A stretch of 64,000 nucleotides of DNA from Anseranas semipalmata. Taxonomy: Eukaryota; Chordata; Aves; Anseriformes; Anseranatidae. The DNA lies in NCBI GenBank assembly GCA_013399115.1, contig VXAA01003156.1:1074940-1138939 (forward strand), read 5' to 3'. The notes beneath the pieces are model-generated. The model was given only the letters and a program-made list of their open reading frames with translations, was not told the DNA's origin and made no database searches. Of this stretch, positions 22,161-37,100 are shown piece by piece (within the stretch, counting starts at the first letter, position 1; every line of letters begins with the position of its first letter). The translations under genes were made by a program, and so were the position numbers.

Positions 22161-25100
22161 GTAAGGCGGCGGCGAGCGGCCCCCCCCGCCCGGCAGAAAG
22201 CCCCGCTCCCCCCGGCTGGAGGGGACGGAGCGCGCTTTAGGAACCGCTTCGCTTTCCCTTTGAAAGAGCATTCGGCATTTGTAAGCGGGGAAGGGCACGG
22301 GAGAGACGGGAGCGTCCCGACTCCGAGCGGTCTGTGGGTGAAGGAGGGCAAACTGCTTCGGGCGAGAGCAGCGCGGGTGAAAGCAGGGGATTAGCATCCG
22401 CAGAGGCTGTGCGCACGCTGTCTCCTCGGGCGTTGTTCGGGCTTTGCATGAACGTGAGGCAGAGCAGGTCTGCCACCGCACTGGCAATGGGCATCAGCTC
22501 GCTTCTTGGGCTGGTACATCCCCATCCATCAGGGATTATCACGGCTTTGAGGGGTTTTATTCACTCCCTCCTGTTCAATGCGGATGAAGTGACCTGGACA
22601 GGGAAGGCAGCTTTGGTCCCACAGCAGATGAGTTGTAACTTCGTGAGTCTGTCAGCCGATGTGGTCTCTGCCTGCCTTTTCAGGCACGATGGGTCACAGT
22701 ACATTTTATCCCTTAGCCAGCTCTGTAGGCTTTGAGACTGCAAGCCCTAGGTAGCAGAATCCCCTTAGTGTCCCTGTGTGCCCATCAGCTTGGCTTGTAC
22801 CAGCTGGAAGCAGAGCCTGTGGTTTCTGTCTCCACTGTCATCGCTGCACTGAATTGGTTTGCTTGGCATGGATGTGGCTACACTTTGCCAGGGTCTGAGC
22901 ATATTGTGCTGCGCAACAGCAGGATGGTAAAGATGTTGCAAGACACCGTGTTGGAGTGATTATGCTGCCCGGGGTCCTGACTTCCCATCTGCACGCTCAA
23001 CTCCTTGGACTGCTGCTGCGCAGGCAGCTCCCGCGGAGTCACCGCAGCTGCTGTGCCAGCGGGCATCTCCTTGGTGCGAAGGGCTGGCTTGAACAGAAAG
23101 CTGCTCTGGAGCAGTGCTGCTGTGAAAGCACTCCAGTGTCACCACAAGATGTGAGAGTGTTTGAAGAGATGCCTTTTTACAGAATGGTGGAAACTGCTCT
23201 TTTTTTTTTTGTTTTTCCCTGGGCGTTATTTGGCCATGAACTTGTTCCCCAGCAGTATAGCGCAAGCCTCACCGGAGGGTTGTGAGAGAGGGGAAAGGAA
23301 GCTTGCTCTTCCACATGGAAGTGTCCCTCATCACCCAGACACAGCAGTATTGTCATGGGGTAGGTGGAGGCCTTGGTGAGGGGAACAGACTTGTCACACA
23401 GGACACAGAGGAATCAAAAGAGAGATTCAGCCAGAATCTTGGAGAGAAACAGGGAGGGCACTCCCTAATCACCTCAGCTGGAAAGAGGCATCAAATATTA
23501 TTTGCATCCTGGTTTGGGCCTCATCTTTATGCAGAAAGAGAGAAGAATTTGCTGTTTCTTGCAAGCTTTGTGGCAGGACCTTTAAAGTTGCATATCCAAA
23601 TGCAGCTTGGGAGACGGAATACAAACCAAACAATATTTTTAGAGTGGCAGCTCAATAACAGAGGTATAGACTGGATCTGTCTCCCATTTTTGCAAAAGCT
23701 GTTGGAGCAGAGGGTATCGGGGTGGCAGGAACTCTCATAACAGCAAGTTCAGTCTCATGAAGCTGCAGAGCACTGCATCACCTGCCTCTCCTTGTCATCT
23801 CTGGCCCCAGTGAGAGCAACAAAACCAAGAATCCTCACCACTCTCAATGCCACCATAAAAGATTTCAGACTTACTCTTTGGTATGGTTATACCTGCCCAC
23901 TGCTACCTTGTTTGAGCTGAAGAAGCTCTCCAAGGTTTTACCTAGGGACAGCAATGACTGCACATGAAGAATGGGTTAACAGCCCCAGCGACCTTTCTGA
24001 CACAATTCACGAGTTCCTTTGACTTTAGCAGAAGCATTGGGGTCTTAATGGCTTTAGTCTGTAGGGTTATTGAACAATTGTTTATCCAAGCTTATTATAG
24101 GCAATAAAACCTGAATTACTACATACCTGTCATCCCTGGGGGGCAACTTCCATCCCTGCAAAGGGCCTCCTGTGTCCCAGCACGTTTCTGGCCTTTATGA
24201 TATGAGGTGGCTTGAAAATTGGATGGGCAAGGAAAGATCTTCTAAATTAAGCAGTGTTGGCAAGGTGTTTTCATTTTCTGCTCAGCTGCATTAGCAAGGT
24301 GCATATGAGTTAACTAGTTACATTGCTGTTATACTTGGCTGTTTGTGAAATATAGAGTTAGAAATAACTATACAAATTATTGCTGTAAAGATACCAGCCT
24401 ATGTTTCCTCCTGTCACACTCCCACATGAAGGGATGCAGGACATACTGGCAGTTGTCAAAGCTCCGATGAGGTAAAGGTTAGTTTCTGCAGTGTCCCCAG
24501 TTAAGGAGGCCAGAGCATTTATGCAAGACTATTTCTGATCACTGCATAGCTATTGCTATCTCTGAACTTCACAATGAATTTGAAGAAGTCCCACCAGGAA
24601 GGTCTTGCACCTAAGAGACTTCCCAGCCTGTTTAGCCCCGCTCAGTGGCTGGAGGAGACCTTTCCTCCCTGCTAGCCTCCCTCCACTACTTGCAATTATC
24701 CTAGTATCCACTCCTAGCAGATCCAGGAAAAAAATTTTTTTTTGAAAAAAAGATTTTGAACATCCCTCAAGAAAGAGCACACAGGAATGTCCATGGAGAA
24801 CAATTTGCAGGTCTTTAGCAAGAGCTGTGATCCTCCCTGCTCCTGTTGGAGCTGGGCCACCCCCCCCCTCCCCAGGAGTGGTTATGATGCAGATCAGGGA
24901 GGACTTAGGCACGGATCCTGTGCACTGGAATTCCCCTTGGCCCGATTTTCCTTCTGGGCTGTGTATTGAAAGAAATAAGTTGCAAGGGAAATGCAGTAAT
25001 GAGCGGGCCATGCTCTTTAGTGGTGCTATGTGCAAGGTCAGGTGTCAGCCTAAAGACGGTGGCAGCCAGCCTGCACAAGTACCCGATAAACCAGGTGGTC

Positions 25101-28100
25101 TGTGGGGACCTGCTGTGCCCCAGCACTTTCTGCCAGAGGTCACTAATTTATCAGACCTGTTGCTCTGTTTCAAAAACTTAACAGGTCACTTGGAATGAAT
25201 AGGATCAAGCAGTAAAAATGTCAAGTGGCCTCTCTACTTGGAAAACCATTTCCTCTTTAGTTCACCCAACTATATCCATCAGTAAACAATCCATCTCCTT
25301 CTCATTGCTCCTCAAATGCCTGAAAACAGCTATCATTATCTCCTTCTCTTCTAAAACATACATATTAAAGCAATGAATGCCTCTTCACAGTCCTTGAACC
25401 CTGTTATCTTTCTCTCAGCATGTATTTTATATGGAATTATCATTACCTGCTGCAGCTCTGGGGTTATCTATAAGGTTTCTGATCACATGGGATTACCAAA
25501 CTACCATCCAGAGGAATTGTGTTTCTGGTCACATTATATTACTAAACTATCATCCAAAGGAACTTCACTCACTTAAATAATAGTGAGACTGGGGAGCACC
25601 TTGGAACCAAACAATCCAAGAACTTTCTGTTTGAGGATCTCAGCTTTGTCATAATTATTCCTTAGCATTCAACATTTCTAACAAATCAAACTGTGTATGT
25701 ACTCCCATGAAATTCACATGCATTTCAGCTCCCCAGCTGAATATAAATACAAATGCTGCAAACAAGGTCTACCACACAAACATTCAGTTACCACATGGGA
25801 GTACATTCCTCTGTAAATATGAGTTTTTCAGTCACAATTCCCCCCCCCTCCCGACATTGATTTTCAAGCCTGCACAAGTTTCTGCTCCTGTAGATGGAGG
25901 ATATAACGGCTGCACTGGGGCCACGATACCTTTCCATAAGCTCCCCTAGAACTTCCAAGGCTCCAGATTGTCCTAATTGCTTAGGAGAAGCCCTTGCTCA
26001 GATTGGGCAGCCCAAGATACAGCAGTGTGCTCATAGACTAGCTTTGTTTGAAAGACTTGGGAAGGCAGACTGTCTGCAGAAACTTGGCGCCAAGCAGCAC
26101 CTCTGGCATCACCAAGACTAGGATCTGGTCTTCAACAGACATCAGGAGGTGGGGAAATCCTCACCTCATGGGAGTTGATGGAAAAGCTTTGTACAGCTAG
26201 ATTTCCTTCTCAGAGGGTCAGTCAGGGAGCGGTTGTTGCTTTGTTTTTCCTGACAGCCTAAGAGCAATCCAATTCTTCTAAGTATAGGACTCCCATCCGT
26301 ACAACAAGTCCCTGTGTGCGGGGGACTCTGTGAGTGACACTGCCCAGCTACAGAAGGAACAGCTCCTGTGCACCCTGCATCAGGGCCAGCTGATGGACCA
26401 GTGCTCAGAAGGAGGTGGCAACCCAGCCCCACCCCCCGGCACATATGGTGGAAGAGTCAGCAGCAAAAAATGCCTATTGTTTCAGAAAGGAAGTGACCCT
26501 TTTCTCTTAAATGCTGGGAAATTGAAACCTCATCACTGGTGAGGAAAAAAAAACCCTCTTTGCAGTGAAAGGGAAATGCCACCTGAGCTGTGCTGCCAGC
26601 AGCATTACAGAACATAGCAGGCAACAGAGCTAGAGGGAGACTTTTGTAAAGGAAGGAAAATGAGGGAATGCAGGACTGAGTGGGAGAGGCAGCCTTTCAT
26701 TTCCAGGTCATGAGCGTGACTCCAGCTTGCTAGTCAGTTCTGCCTCAAGATTCTTCACAATCTGGCATAGGGCAATTATCTCTTAGTGTGTTCCTTGGAG
26801 ACCCCAGCCCCACCACTGAACCTGCCCTGCACAGGACAGGGCTGAATCCTTAGCACAGCTGGAGACAGAGATGGGCTACTATGCAGGCTGTGTAGGTCCT
26901 CTGCAGGGTGCCAAAAAAACCTTTTATGGTGCTTTGCAAGTGTACCTTGCCCCTGTGCTCAGGGCTAAGCAGGCTGGTAGGAATCGTGGGTCTGACTTTG
27001 GAGTAGCAGGAATCTTGCACAGCTGCCCTGCAGAGGAAGACCAATGACCCGAGTCACTGGTGATGCTCTTTTCCTGTGGCACACTACAGCTGTGGAGTAC
27101 CAGCCTTCTGGACTTGAATCTAGAGAGCATTGTGTGTCTTGTGGTAGGCAGGAGTGGGGAGAGGAACAGGCACCCTGAGCACCTCTGGAATGCTCAGCTC
27201 ATGCCTCTGCCTGGGATTGCCACCCTCAATAACCCTGCCAGCACTGCCCACTATAGATGGGTTCACTGTGCACATGAACCTTGCAACAGCTCTGGGGACA
27301 AGCAGAGGGCTTTGATGGCTCCAATGCTGCTATCACTTGTAGCACAAGTGGAGAGGGAGACAAGCGAAGCATGGCTCCAGCTGTGTCAGTCTACAAATCA
27401 GGATGACCATTCTGAGAAGGCAGATGGACACAGACCAGAAGGGAGGAGAGCAGCACAGGGCAGCACTGTATGGTGTACTGCACAGTATGATCAGAAGCAT
27501 TTGCACAGTGCCAGCTCCTCAGGAAGCTCTGTGCTGCCGCTAGCAGTACTCACCCCACTGCCAGCCTGGCCTCTTCCACCACCAGTCCTTCCATTAGCCA
27601 GATCATGCTATGATATGACACTCAAGTCCATACATCAGAGGTCAAGGCATAGATGCAAAAGAGAAAAGACTAGACTTAGACTTCAAATACTTTGGAGCAT
27701 GGGGATTTAAACACAGACTATTTACTAGAAGGATTGGAGCTTTTGCAGGAGTTAGGTCCGGGCAGGACTGGGGATGCCTGGGAGTTTTCTCTAGACAGTT
27801 GTTTGATTGTTTCGCTTGCGTGCAGCTTACTTGGGATAAAGAAACTGCTTGAAAGCACTTCCATGCTCAGACACCCATCCTCCTTCCTTCAGTCAGAAAT
27901 CTCTATATTAATGTACTAGGCTGTGCCCTGGCAGCTGCTGGTTATTGTGAAACAGGAAAAATGCACTTGGACTTAAACCCCCAAGGAAAGGAAAGCTTTG
28001 GGACAGCAGCGGATGCAAGGGTATTCACCGCTGAAGGATTTAAGCCTCTCTGCCAGGCTTTGCTAACTGCCAACAGAGAAGTATCCTAGAAAGCACTTTG

Positions 28101-31100
28101 GAAGTGAAGCAAAGCGCTAGAGATTTAGCTGGGATACACCAGTTCCTTTCGCTCCCTACCAATTACCTCCAGATACTAGCTATTGCACTGTTACCACCTC
28201 CCTGTTAGGTGGGAAGCAGCCCTATCCTCCAGCTCTACAAGCACAGGAAGCCCAGCAACTTGCCCAAGGTTATATATCAGTCACTGTCAGTTACAGGCTT
28301 ATATTACAACCCAGAGAATCCTGTTTATCTCTAGTGTGATTACAGAGCCATATAACCCCTTGAGAGGGCTACTAAGCAAGCAGCACAAGTTAACCTGAGA
28401 CAACATTTGGCCTGGGTATGCATTGCCAAAGATGCTGCAGGAAGCTATATTGACTCCTAAGCATGCACACACAGAGATCCATTCCCCTGGCACCGCCTCA
28501 CCAGCATCCCAGCCAGCTGTCTGAATGCTGGATCTTTTGGTACCTTGCTTCCACCCCAAGAAGGCGTGTGGAAAACCAACCCAGGGGAAGGGAAACAAAA
28601 AACAAAACAGTCTTGGCTGGTTTCCCAGGGAGCAGCAGTGTCAAACCTGGCTGGCCTCCAGTACAAGTAAATACATCTTACCAGCTTTAATGCCACCCTT
28701 CAGCTCTCTGAAGTGCTTCACACCTTCTTTCAGAAGCCGCTGCACAGCCCTGTAACTCTACCCCTGCAGCACGCTCCCACCAGCGCCAAGCAGGAGGCCA
28801 CTTTCCCAGCCTTGCTCTGGCCCCTCTGGTGTTGTTGTACAAAGGGCTTGCAGTCTAGATCCTCATCTCAAAGTAGCTAACACAACTTTGTTAGGACCCC
28901 TGCTAATGAGCTAATTTATAGCAGCTGAAGGTCTGGCTCTTTTTTTTTTTTTTTTTAGTTGCACAGATGAACTTTAATTGCACCATTCGGTGTATGTTGG
29001 CAACATGTTTGAAAGAGCTGAGCATTCTTGTATGCATCTTTCCAGATCTGTAGCAGAAACAACCTGCATCTTGGAAGGCCCATGGGTTAGTGTCCATAAC
29101 TCAGTTAACAAAGAGGAAGAAGAGACTATTCCTTAAGTAAGGTGAAGCAAGAACTCAAGTTTCAGGTTGCCGCCTTTATTATGGTTGATATCTCTGCTGT
29201 AGCATGAATGACCTCACTGACCATGGGAAAGTATCACTGAATGAATGAGGATCAGGTGCTTAAATGTGTTGCAAAATCCTGCCATCTTTTGCATCCATTC
29301 TAAACTTGTGGTGGAAGATGATAACATTTTGCATCGTCAGGAGGGGCTGGGAGGATAAATCAGAAATGCTTAAACACTGTGGTTACCAGGACCTGTCAGT
29401 GCAGAGATCAATGGTTTGCAGCCTACGACAGATAAACAAGAAATTGTTATGAAACCATTTGATGTTGCTAGGGGTCACAGGATGGGGGAGAGCAAAGGAC
29501 CATGTTGTCCACAGCATGGAACTTTCTCAGCTCTGGAGCCGGTGGTATCGAGGGGATTTTCTCACAGGGGGTCAGGGTCATCTCTTTTTTTATTTTTTCT
29601 ACCCCTGCCAAACTTTGCGGTACACATTGTAGCTTTGGTAGTCATAAGAGATACGAATTAAAGCATCTGACATGTCCTTCTGTACGCAGCAAGACCTCAT
29701 GTTAATATGCTGCTTCCTGATTTCAGACAAAGAAATATTTGTGTAGGCCAGGGTGAAACCGGTTAAACAAGAAAAAAAGGGGCAGGTTGAAAGACAGTGA
29801 GAGAATCTCCAATCAGACAAAAGCATGGCGTGATTAATAAGTGAAGGCAATTGGAGCCTGTGGGAATGGACTACTATTGCATACAGTAATTCCTAGCAGG
29901 AATGACAGCTGCATGATTTGTTCTTAAAAAGAAAACGCTGCACAGCAGCTGTTTTCCTCCTGACTCTGTGGTTTTGTTGTGCCATCAGGGGTGGTGATGC
30001 CATCCGAAAATCCTGCTAGCCTTTTATTTTTCAAGCAGATAAAGCGCTTTGCCTCCAGCTGCTGAGAGGTGTGGGCAGCTGAGCGGGTAGATGCTTTTTG
30101 CTCCAAATCTGTAACGACTGAGCTCCACCACCTCCCTCCAGGACCTGGCACCAAGGTCCCTCTTACTGGTGGTGTTTTGCTGTGCATGAAGCTGTGAACC
30201 AGGCTCCCTATTCCTTGTCCTCAGTCCAGGGTCCACCATGGTCACCCCAAGAGGAGGTGCCCTGTTACCCAGCCCACCACAGCACAGGCAGCTCCTGATG
30301 AGATTTCCTGTAGCTTGTCCATGGACACCATCTTTCTCTTGTCGCTCATCACAGCAATGTACTGGTGTTGCATTGCTGACAGTCTGGAGCTGTCTCAAAT
30401 GTGGCTCTTTGCAGGGGAGAGATGCCTGTGAATGCTGTCAAGGGAGGCAAGTCTGTTTTGGATAAACGACATCTTTTATAAGGGGTTAAAAGCACTACAC
30501 GCCCATAGAAAGTCCCAAAGAATTCCCATCAGATAGGATTCTTTAACACTCTCAGCCTTTTTGAAAATCCAGTGTAAAATATAAAATCTGTGGCTGCCAT
30601 GAGCAGTGAAGGGCATGTTTCAATGGTGTCCCAAGAAATTCTTAAGATCAAATAGAAGGAATATTTAAATAAAGTAGAAAATGATTCATATAATAGCTAG
30701 CTTGGCCTTAATGAGTAAAACTGTCCTTTGTCTGCCAACATTGCAGAGAGCAGCTGAAGGAGGGAAGGCTGGAAAATGGGTTATTTCAGAAACAGAGATT
30801 TTTCTGGGTTATAGTGAAGGAGGGCTGCACAGCAGATATCTCCTCACTGCCTCCAGCTGGGCACCCCGGACTCCTCTACCTGCTTAGGGACAGTTAGGCT
30901 GCCAGGGGTGTTTCTGAAGCAGCTGCAGGTTTGATGTTAGGTGAAAAGGAAGGAAGGTAGAAGGGAATGAAAGGGAATGAAGTAGAAAGTAAGATATCCT
31001 GAAGTGTGTGTGCATTGTAGCCCTCCGAGGTGCCCTGGGTCAGGCAGTAATAATGGGGAAGATATCAGAGAAGCTGAAGTTTTGTGCTGCAGCAATTCCT

Positions 31101-34100
31101 GGTCCCGAGTCCAGGAACAGATGGATTTGGATCAGAGATTTGCAGTTTGCTGGTGGATGCAGAGCTTTCACGCTGCCTCTCGTACCAGTGTGAAGCAGAA
31201 TTCTGCACTGTGAAACGCTAGATCCAGAAAAACAGTAAGAAAACCTGGGGGCAAATCTTCAGCTCATGTAGGTCAGCCTTTCACCCAGAAACTGTTCAAC
31301 ACTTCATCCACAACATGGCATGAAATAATCATGACGTGGAAACAAGTCATCTTTGTCCACGTGTAAAAACTCATGAACAAAGCTGCTCCCATATCCTTTC
31401 TCTTTACAAGCAAGGTGAGAGTTCATTTAAAGAAATGACTTCATAGATAAAACCATACAGGGACTGAAAAAGATATACAGTGCCTCATTTACTTTTCCTA
31501 TCAGTACTTGCTTTTCATCACCTGCATGCATGCAGAGCACTGCTAACCAAACAGTTTGCAAATGACTTGTTGCAACCTGAAGTTCACTCAAATCTGCAGA
31601 AATACAGATTTAGTTTTGCCTTTTTTTTTTTTCTGCTGCTGCTTCAGAATACATTTATTCAGAGGAAATAATTTAGCCTTAAGTTAATGTCTATCTTGTG
31701 TTTCTCTGTGTCTGCATGCAGGTAATCACCAAAAATTCATCTGACTACATGTATGGTTTTCTACCCACATACTAAATCAGAACTCTGTGCATTTATGACC
31801 CCCCTGAAGGACTCCAGGTCTATGAAACACAGCACTTCTGTTGTAGCAAAGTCTACAAGAAAGCCTCATATAGTTCAAGAAAAACAAACCAGGGCTACCC
31901 CCTTCTGCTGCGCTGCTATAGACAGCTTTCCATCTCACATCCCTCAGGCAATGCAGTATAGATTAGACTGAGTTTTGCAGCCTCTTGTGACTTTCTTCTT
32001 GTTTTCCTTTATACAGGTAAGAAGAGCCCACCCGCTGAGGACAAAGTAGTGCTAACACACATGAAGATATTGAGCAATGAAGGAATCCAGAACCCAGGGC
32101 TAACACCAGAGGCTCCCACCGACGCAGCCTGCACTGAAGAGCCCCATCTCCCTGGTGCCAGCCTCCCCGCCGACCACCAGGGAAGTCTGAATGCTGCGGC
32201 CACAGCGACAGACCCAGACTATACAGATGCCCTGGCAGGCACGGACTATGTAGCCACACTGCCTGACCTCAGCACCTTTGAGTCCAAGTGCCAACTTCAC
32301 AGACTCTCCAAATTTGAATCTGAGGACTCAGGGGTAGAATTGCCAAGTGGGGCTAATTCTCCATCAACACCGACAGGTTCAGAGAAGAGCTTTGTGCTTC
32401 ACAGCAGAGACTCATTTTGTGACTCAGGCGTGCTTAGCACCTCTTCTTCTCCAGAAATTGACCATCTGATAATGAGAACATGTAAAGAACGTGCCAGAAA
32501 AATCAGCCACCAAGGTCCAGAGAGTGAAAAGCAAGCTGAGTACTACAGCCAGGAGTCAGATGCTGTGCAGGTTCCTACAGCTTCCCCTGACAACTTCAGT
32601 GTCCCCCAGGAAGGAGAAAGTCCTGATGAACATTTTGACCAGAGTGAAAGGCAATCTCTGGAAAAGGAGCCTACCCCAGAGACGGACATACCCAGGGAAA
32701 GCACTCTTCCCACCCCAGGTCCCATAGAAGAGCCAAAGACAATTGCTGACAATTACCCAGAGACCTTTGGCAGCATGCAGGACCTTCAGATCCATGGACA
32801 TCAGCTGAAGAAGTACCCCACAAGTGACAGTCTGGATGAATACATGGATGAATGCTGTAGACTGAGTGAGGTAAGAAAGACACCTAAACTGAATCTCATA
32901 GCTAGACCTGTCCAAATACCTCAGTCAGGGTTCAAGTTCTGTTGTCTGTCACAGATTAGGACATGTCTGAGTTAGAAAAATCTCCCCTGAAACTGTTGTA
33001 AGCAGCAAATCATGGCAGTTGATTTTTAAGATCTCTTTTCATAGCAGTGAAATTCTGAAGTAATTCCCGCACAGTGTCTAGGTAAGGATGACTAACATCT
33101 TATGAGGTTCTGATGTTTCAAAAAGCTTTAGATTAGAGCATGTGCTTGCATCTGCTCTTAAAATGAAAATTGTGAGGTAAGTCATCTTGCAGAGCCACAC
33201 CACCTCTGATACATGGGGTGGGAGCAGAACACAGTTTCGAGGTCAGGTTATTCCTGTTCCTGGGAAAAACTAGACAGCTGTTGGGCCTCCGAAGTTTGGA
33301 AATAACTTGTCTAAGGGGTAGCTCATTTCTGTCCAGACCTGGAGCTGGCTCAAGAGCCAGCTCTTGAATATTGAGTGGACAGGCAATTAATGCACAAATT
33401 CAAATCTTTGCTGGGCTAGAGCTGGAGCTCTTGTTCTACTTCGCCAGAACAACTGTGATGGAAACTCCTGTGTTCAGAGACTGACCTAACTGCAAAGACG
33501 TAATGTTTTCAGCAGTTTGTCCTACTCCAAACTTGCTCTTTCCCCGTTAACTGGGTACACCATGCAACGAGCAGGAGAATAAAAAGCCCTCTACACACCT
33601 GCTCCCACATTGAATGCTGGCAGGTGCTCAGGCCAGAGTTTTGCCTGAAGCCCCACACGGACACGCAGACAGATCACAGACCTGCCTGCTGCAGTGCCTT
33701 CCAGAAGCCGGTGACAAAAAGATCTCACTGGGGAGTTAATGCCTGACTGATGCCACACCAAACAGTGCATAATGGCAATTTTTCAGATAGACACATCATG
33801 CTGCTGTTCTCTCTGCTGTCCTTGTGCATCAGAGTGGCAGGGCCTGCCACTCACATTTTCTTTTTCCCTTTGAGAGGGAAGAAAGAGGCCAGAAAGATGG
33901 GGTATATTGAAGCGTTGGATCCTAAAGATGTGTTTAAGCTTCCTAGCTACCTCTTATTTTAGATAGCATTAGGTGTTTGGACCCCTTAAAAGAAGTCATT
34001 CTGCCAACATTTCCTGTGTTTTGGGGGACTGTGGTTTCTGATGGCTTGACCTGAAATGTGACACAGGGAGCGGTTACTAGAAAGTGCCGTCCCAAGACTC

Positions 34101-37100
34101 CTGAGAGGCAGGACGTGTCAGAGGCACTGCAGAGGGAGCTGCTCTGTGTCTCGCATCAGGCCTGGGTTCACAACCCTCAAGATCAGAATTTGGGGCTGCA
34201 TTGCTGTGGCATGCCCACGCATTGCTTCCCATCCAGGGTAACAGTGATGGATTGGAAGGGGAGGCAGGAGAGAGCCAAGTGACACGTGCTGCATGCTGTG
34301 TGCAAAACGAGTGTATTTCACCGTGACCTCTCTGCCCAGGCCCTGAACCATCAGGCGATGGCCATCCTCTCCAGCAGGCCAAACACTCCCGAGCAGTGAG
34401 GAAGGTCAGAGACAGCCCTGTAGGTCAGACCCATCTCCCTTAACATTGCATATCTGGGCAGCACTAGCATGCACCATCAAACCGAGCATCCTCTTCTTCT
34501 GCAGAGCCGCCTCACTTTTTGGGGGGGTGGGAGGGACAGACTTCGCATGGTTCCCAGACAGCGACTTGGCCCTTTGACAGAGTTCAGAAAGGACTGGAGC
34601 AGGAGACTTTGAACATAAGGAGACTTTTTATGAAGTTACCTAAATTCTCTGTTGCTCTCTGGACGGTTTGCAGCCAGCTTGATCTCGTCTGACAGCTCTG
34701 GCTGCCCATGAAATTCCTTTAAATCCCTTGTGAAATGGAACCTCAGTTTCCCAAAGCAGAGCATTTAAATAAACAAGAGAATAAATTAGAAAGAGGCTGA
34801 AGAGGAAATGAAGCTCTTGGTGGCTTATCTCCCCTCCTTTTTAATATCCTCACTGGCTGAGTGCTAAATCTCCATGCCCCAGAGCACTTTTCTGTGTTTG
34901 TTTTCCGAGCTGTATAAATACAGCTGTGACCTGGACACCAGGGAAGGCTGCCCTTCTTCACAGAGCACCTCCAGGCTGCTGTATCTCAGGAGCAGCACTC
35001 TTCTAACTGCTGGGACATCAGGCAGAGCCCAGGATGGCTGGGGCAACAGCTGCCCAGGTCTGCTGCTGTGGTTTGTGCCCCAGAGCACAGGGACAGCAAC
35101 AACAGAGCTTTGTGCCCTCACTAAACCTGCACAAGATTGTCTTGTCCTCGCTCTCATGCAACACAGGGTGAGACCCAGATGGTCATCTATCCATACAGCT
35201 TATGGATGCATCTTGGTTCGCCCCAGCTGAGGTTGTGCTCCAGGCTGACACTGCAGTTTTCACATGTTTCTGTCACCTGTTCAAGATGCAACATGGTACT
35301 TAGGAGCCAACCTCTTGTCTGTGTCCCTGAGACCACGCCAGGCTATGGAAATGCAGTCAGGAAATGCTGAAAGACAGCAGGCCAGTACAAGGTATTCCCA
35401 CTCTGCTTGGCAAAAAGCATGTCCCTTCAAATTAATTCCTGATGCATTAAATTTGCATTGATATAAGACAGTGTAAGCACTCTTGCCTGTCTACTTAATG
35501 TCAGGTGACAGCATTATTTAATTGTAGGTGACAGCAACTTCATCAGTTCTGTTGTTGTTTTCGGGAACATAACTTCCGAGCACCAGGAGAGCAGTTGAGC
35601 GTCCCCGGCCCAGCTGGTTATGGCAGCGTTAATGGCACTGAGCTTTCCAGCATACCGCTGCCAAGCAAGGGGCAGTGCTGGAAGAGGATGGCCCTTGATG
35701 CCCTCCAGCCTCCCCCGCTGCTGAGGCTGCTTCTGAGAAAACAGGAGGGAAAATGCTGAAAAAGAGAGACTGGAAAGGACCAAATGTTTTGATGCTTTGG
35801 ATTCATTTGGTAAATGGCTTTGGCTTAAAATATACATCACACCATTTCAGTCTGGCATTTCTTAAACAAATCTTTCTGATCTTTTATTTTGAACTGTCAT
35901 TATTTTGAAATTTGCCTACATTTAAAAAGATGAAAGGGAGTGGGAGCTCTTAAACAACAAATGAAAGAACTTTGAAGCCTAAATAAAAGCATTTCCTTTT
36001 AAGCCAAATTAAATGTTTTGGGTCGGTTTGAAGATACATAGCTTTTGATGCTTTTGCTTTGCAAACACTTCCTCACGCTCCATAAAGTTTACATTTAAAG
36101 TCAGCCCAGACCCCTAGAAAAAGAGACAGGGTGGGAGCATTGTCGTCATTAAATGAAAAAAGCCCATCAATCACACAGCACTAATCATCCTTGTCCAAAG
36201 AAGTCAAAATACTTCTCTGTGGAGAGCAGTATGGTTCAGGGGAAGGATACAGCAAGCTGTGACGCTCGCTTTGCCCCATAGCCTGTGCGTGCTGCATGGA
36301 GGAAAACAGAAGCTATCAGCTAGCGTGACCACTCCTGGACATCAGGGTGGAGCGGTCAGAAATATACAGCATGATCCCTCTCTTTCCTGTTATTCACAAG
36401 CCTCGTGGTACTGTCAGCTCCCACTGACAAATGTTTCCCGCTTAGCCAATGGCGTCACTAATCAGTCGCTCCAAGCCCATGATGTGCAGTGTGTGATTAC
36501 ATTCCTTGGCTGTTGGCACATTCACGGTACTGTATCCTTGCTGGCCATGCCAACATGGTGCAGGAGAGCAAGCAGGGATTTCTGGGAGAATGGAGCAGTG
36601 TTCCACTCAAAACTATTCAGGAGAGAAAGTGAAGGACATCGCAAGAAGCACAGAAACCTAAGTCACTGCAAAGAACATCTACGAGCTCTCATCTGAATGA
36701 AGAGGAGCTTTGCCTCCAAGCTAGTCTCATCACCAGCTCCAGCTCCTGCTGCCAGGTCCAGCACAGAGCTGTTTTCCATTGAGCCCAATTGAAGAAAAGC
36801 ATCAAAGCAACAGATCAGGACTGGAATCAGGCAGGACAGATTGCTGAGTAGATGATCAGAAACAAAGATTTTTATTATATCTCAATTGGGGAAGAGACTG
36901 GTAAACAACTGTCTTTCCTGCAGCTCCCACTGAACTTCATACCTCTGTAGTGCTCAGATACAGCAGCAAGATAGAGTGACTCTGGTGACTTCAGAAGAAA
37001 AGTGTGATTTTACACCAGTTAAAATATTGACGAGGGGGCTCTAGATAAGAGCTAAAGTTCCCAGTGCTTATGTTGATCCTGTATTTTTAGGCTTCCTAAG

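Larger units (their letters stand above)
21860..22240 (+). promoter_or_regulatory. CpG-island promoter of the C8orf58-like gene
   Basis: A block of very high GC and CpG content stands out from its AT-richer flanks and contains the first coding exon at 22118-22160. No TATA box was seen at a sensible distance. Two ambiguous bases (21865, 21994) and a 110-base tandem duplication show the block was hard to assemble. The transcription start is not defined by the sequence. Confidence 0.75.

Noticed and set aside
27060..27710. 216-codon open frame in intron 1
   Set aside because: No family resemblance and no good splice sites; lies deep in the intron of the plus-strand gene.
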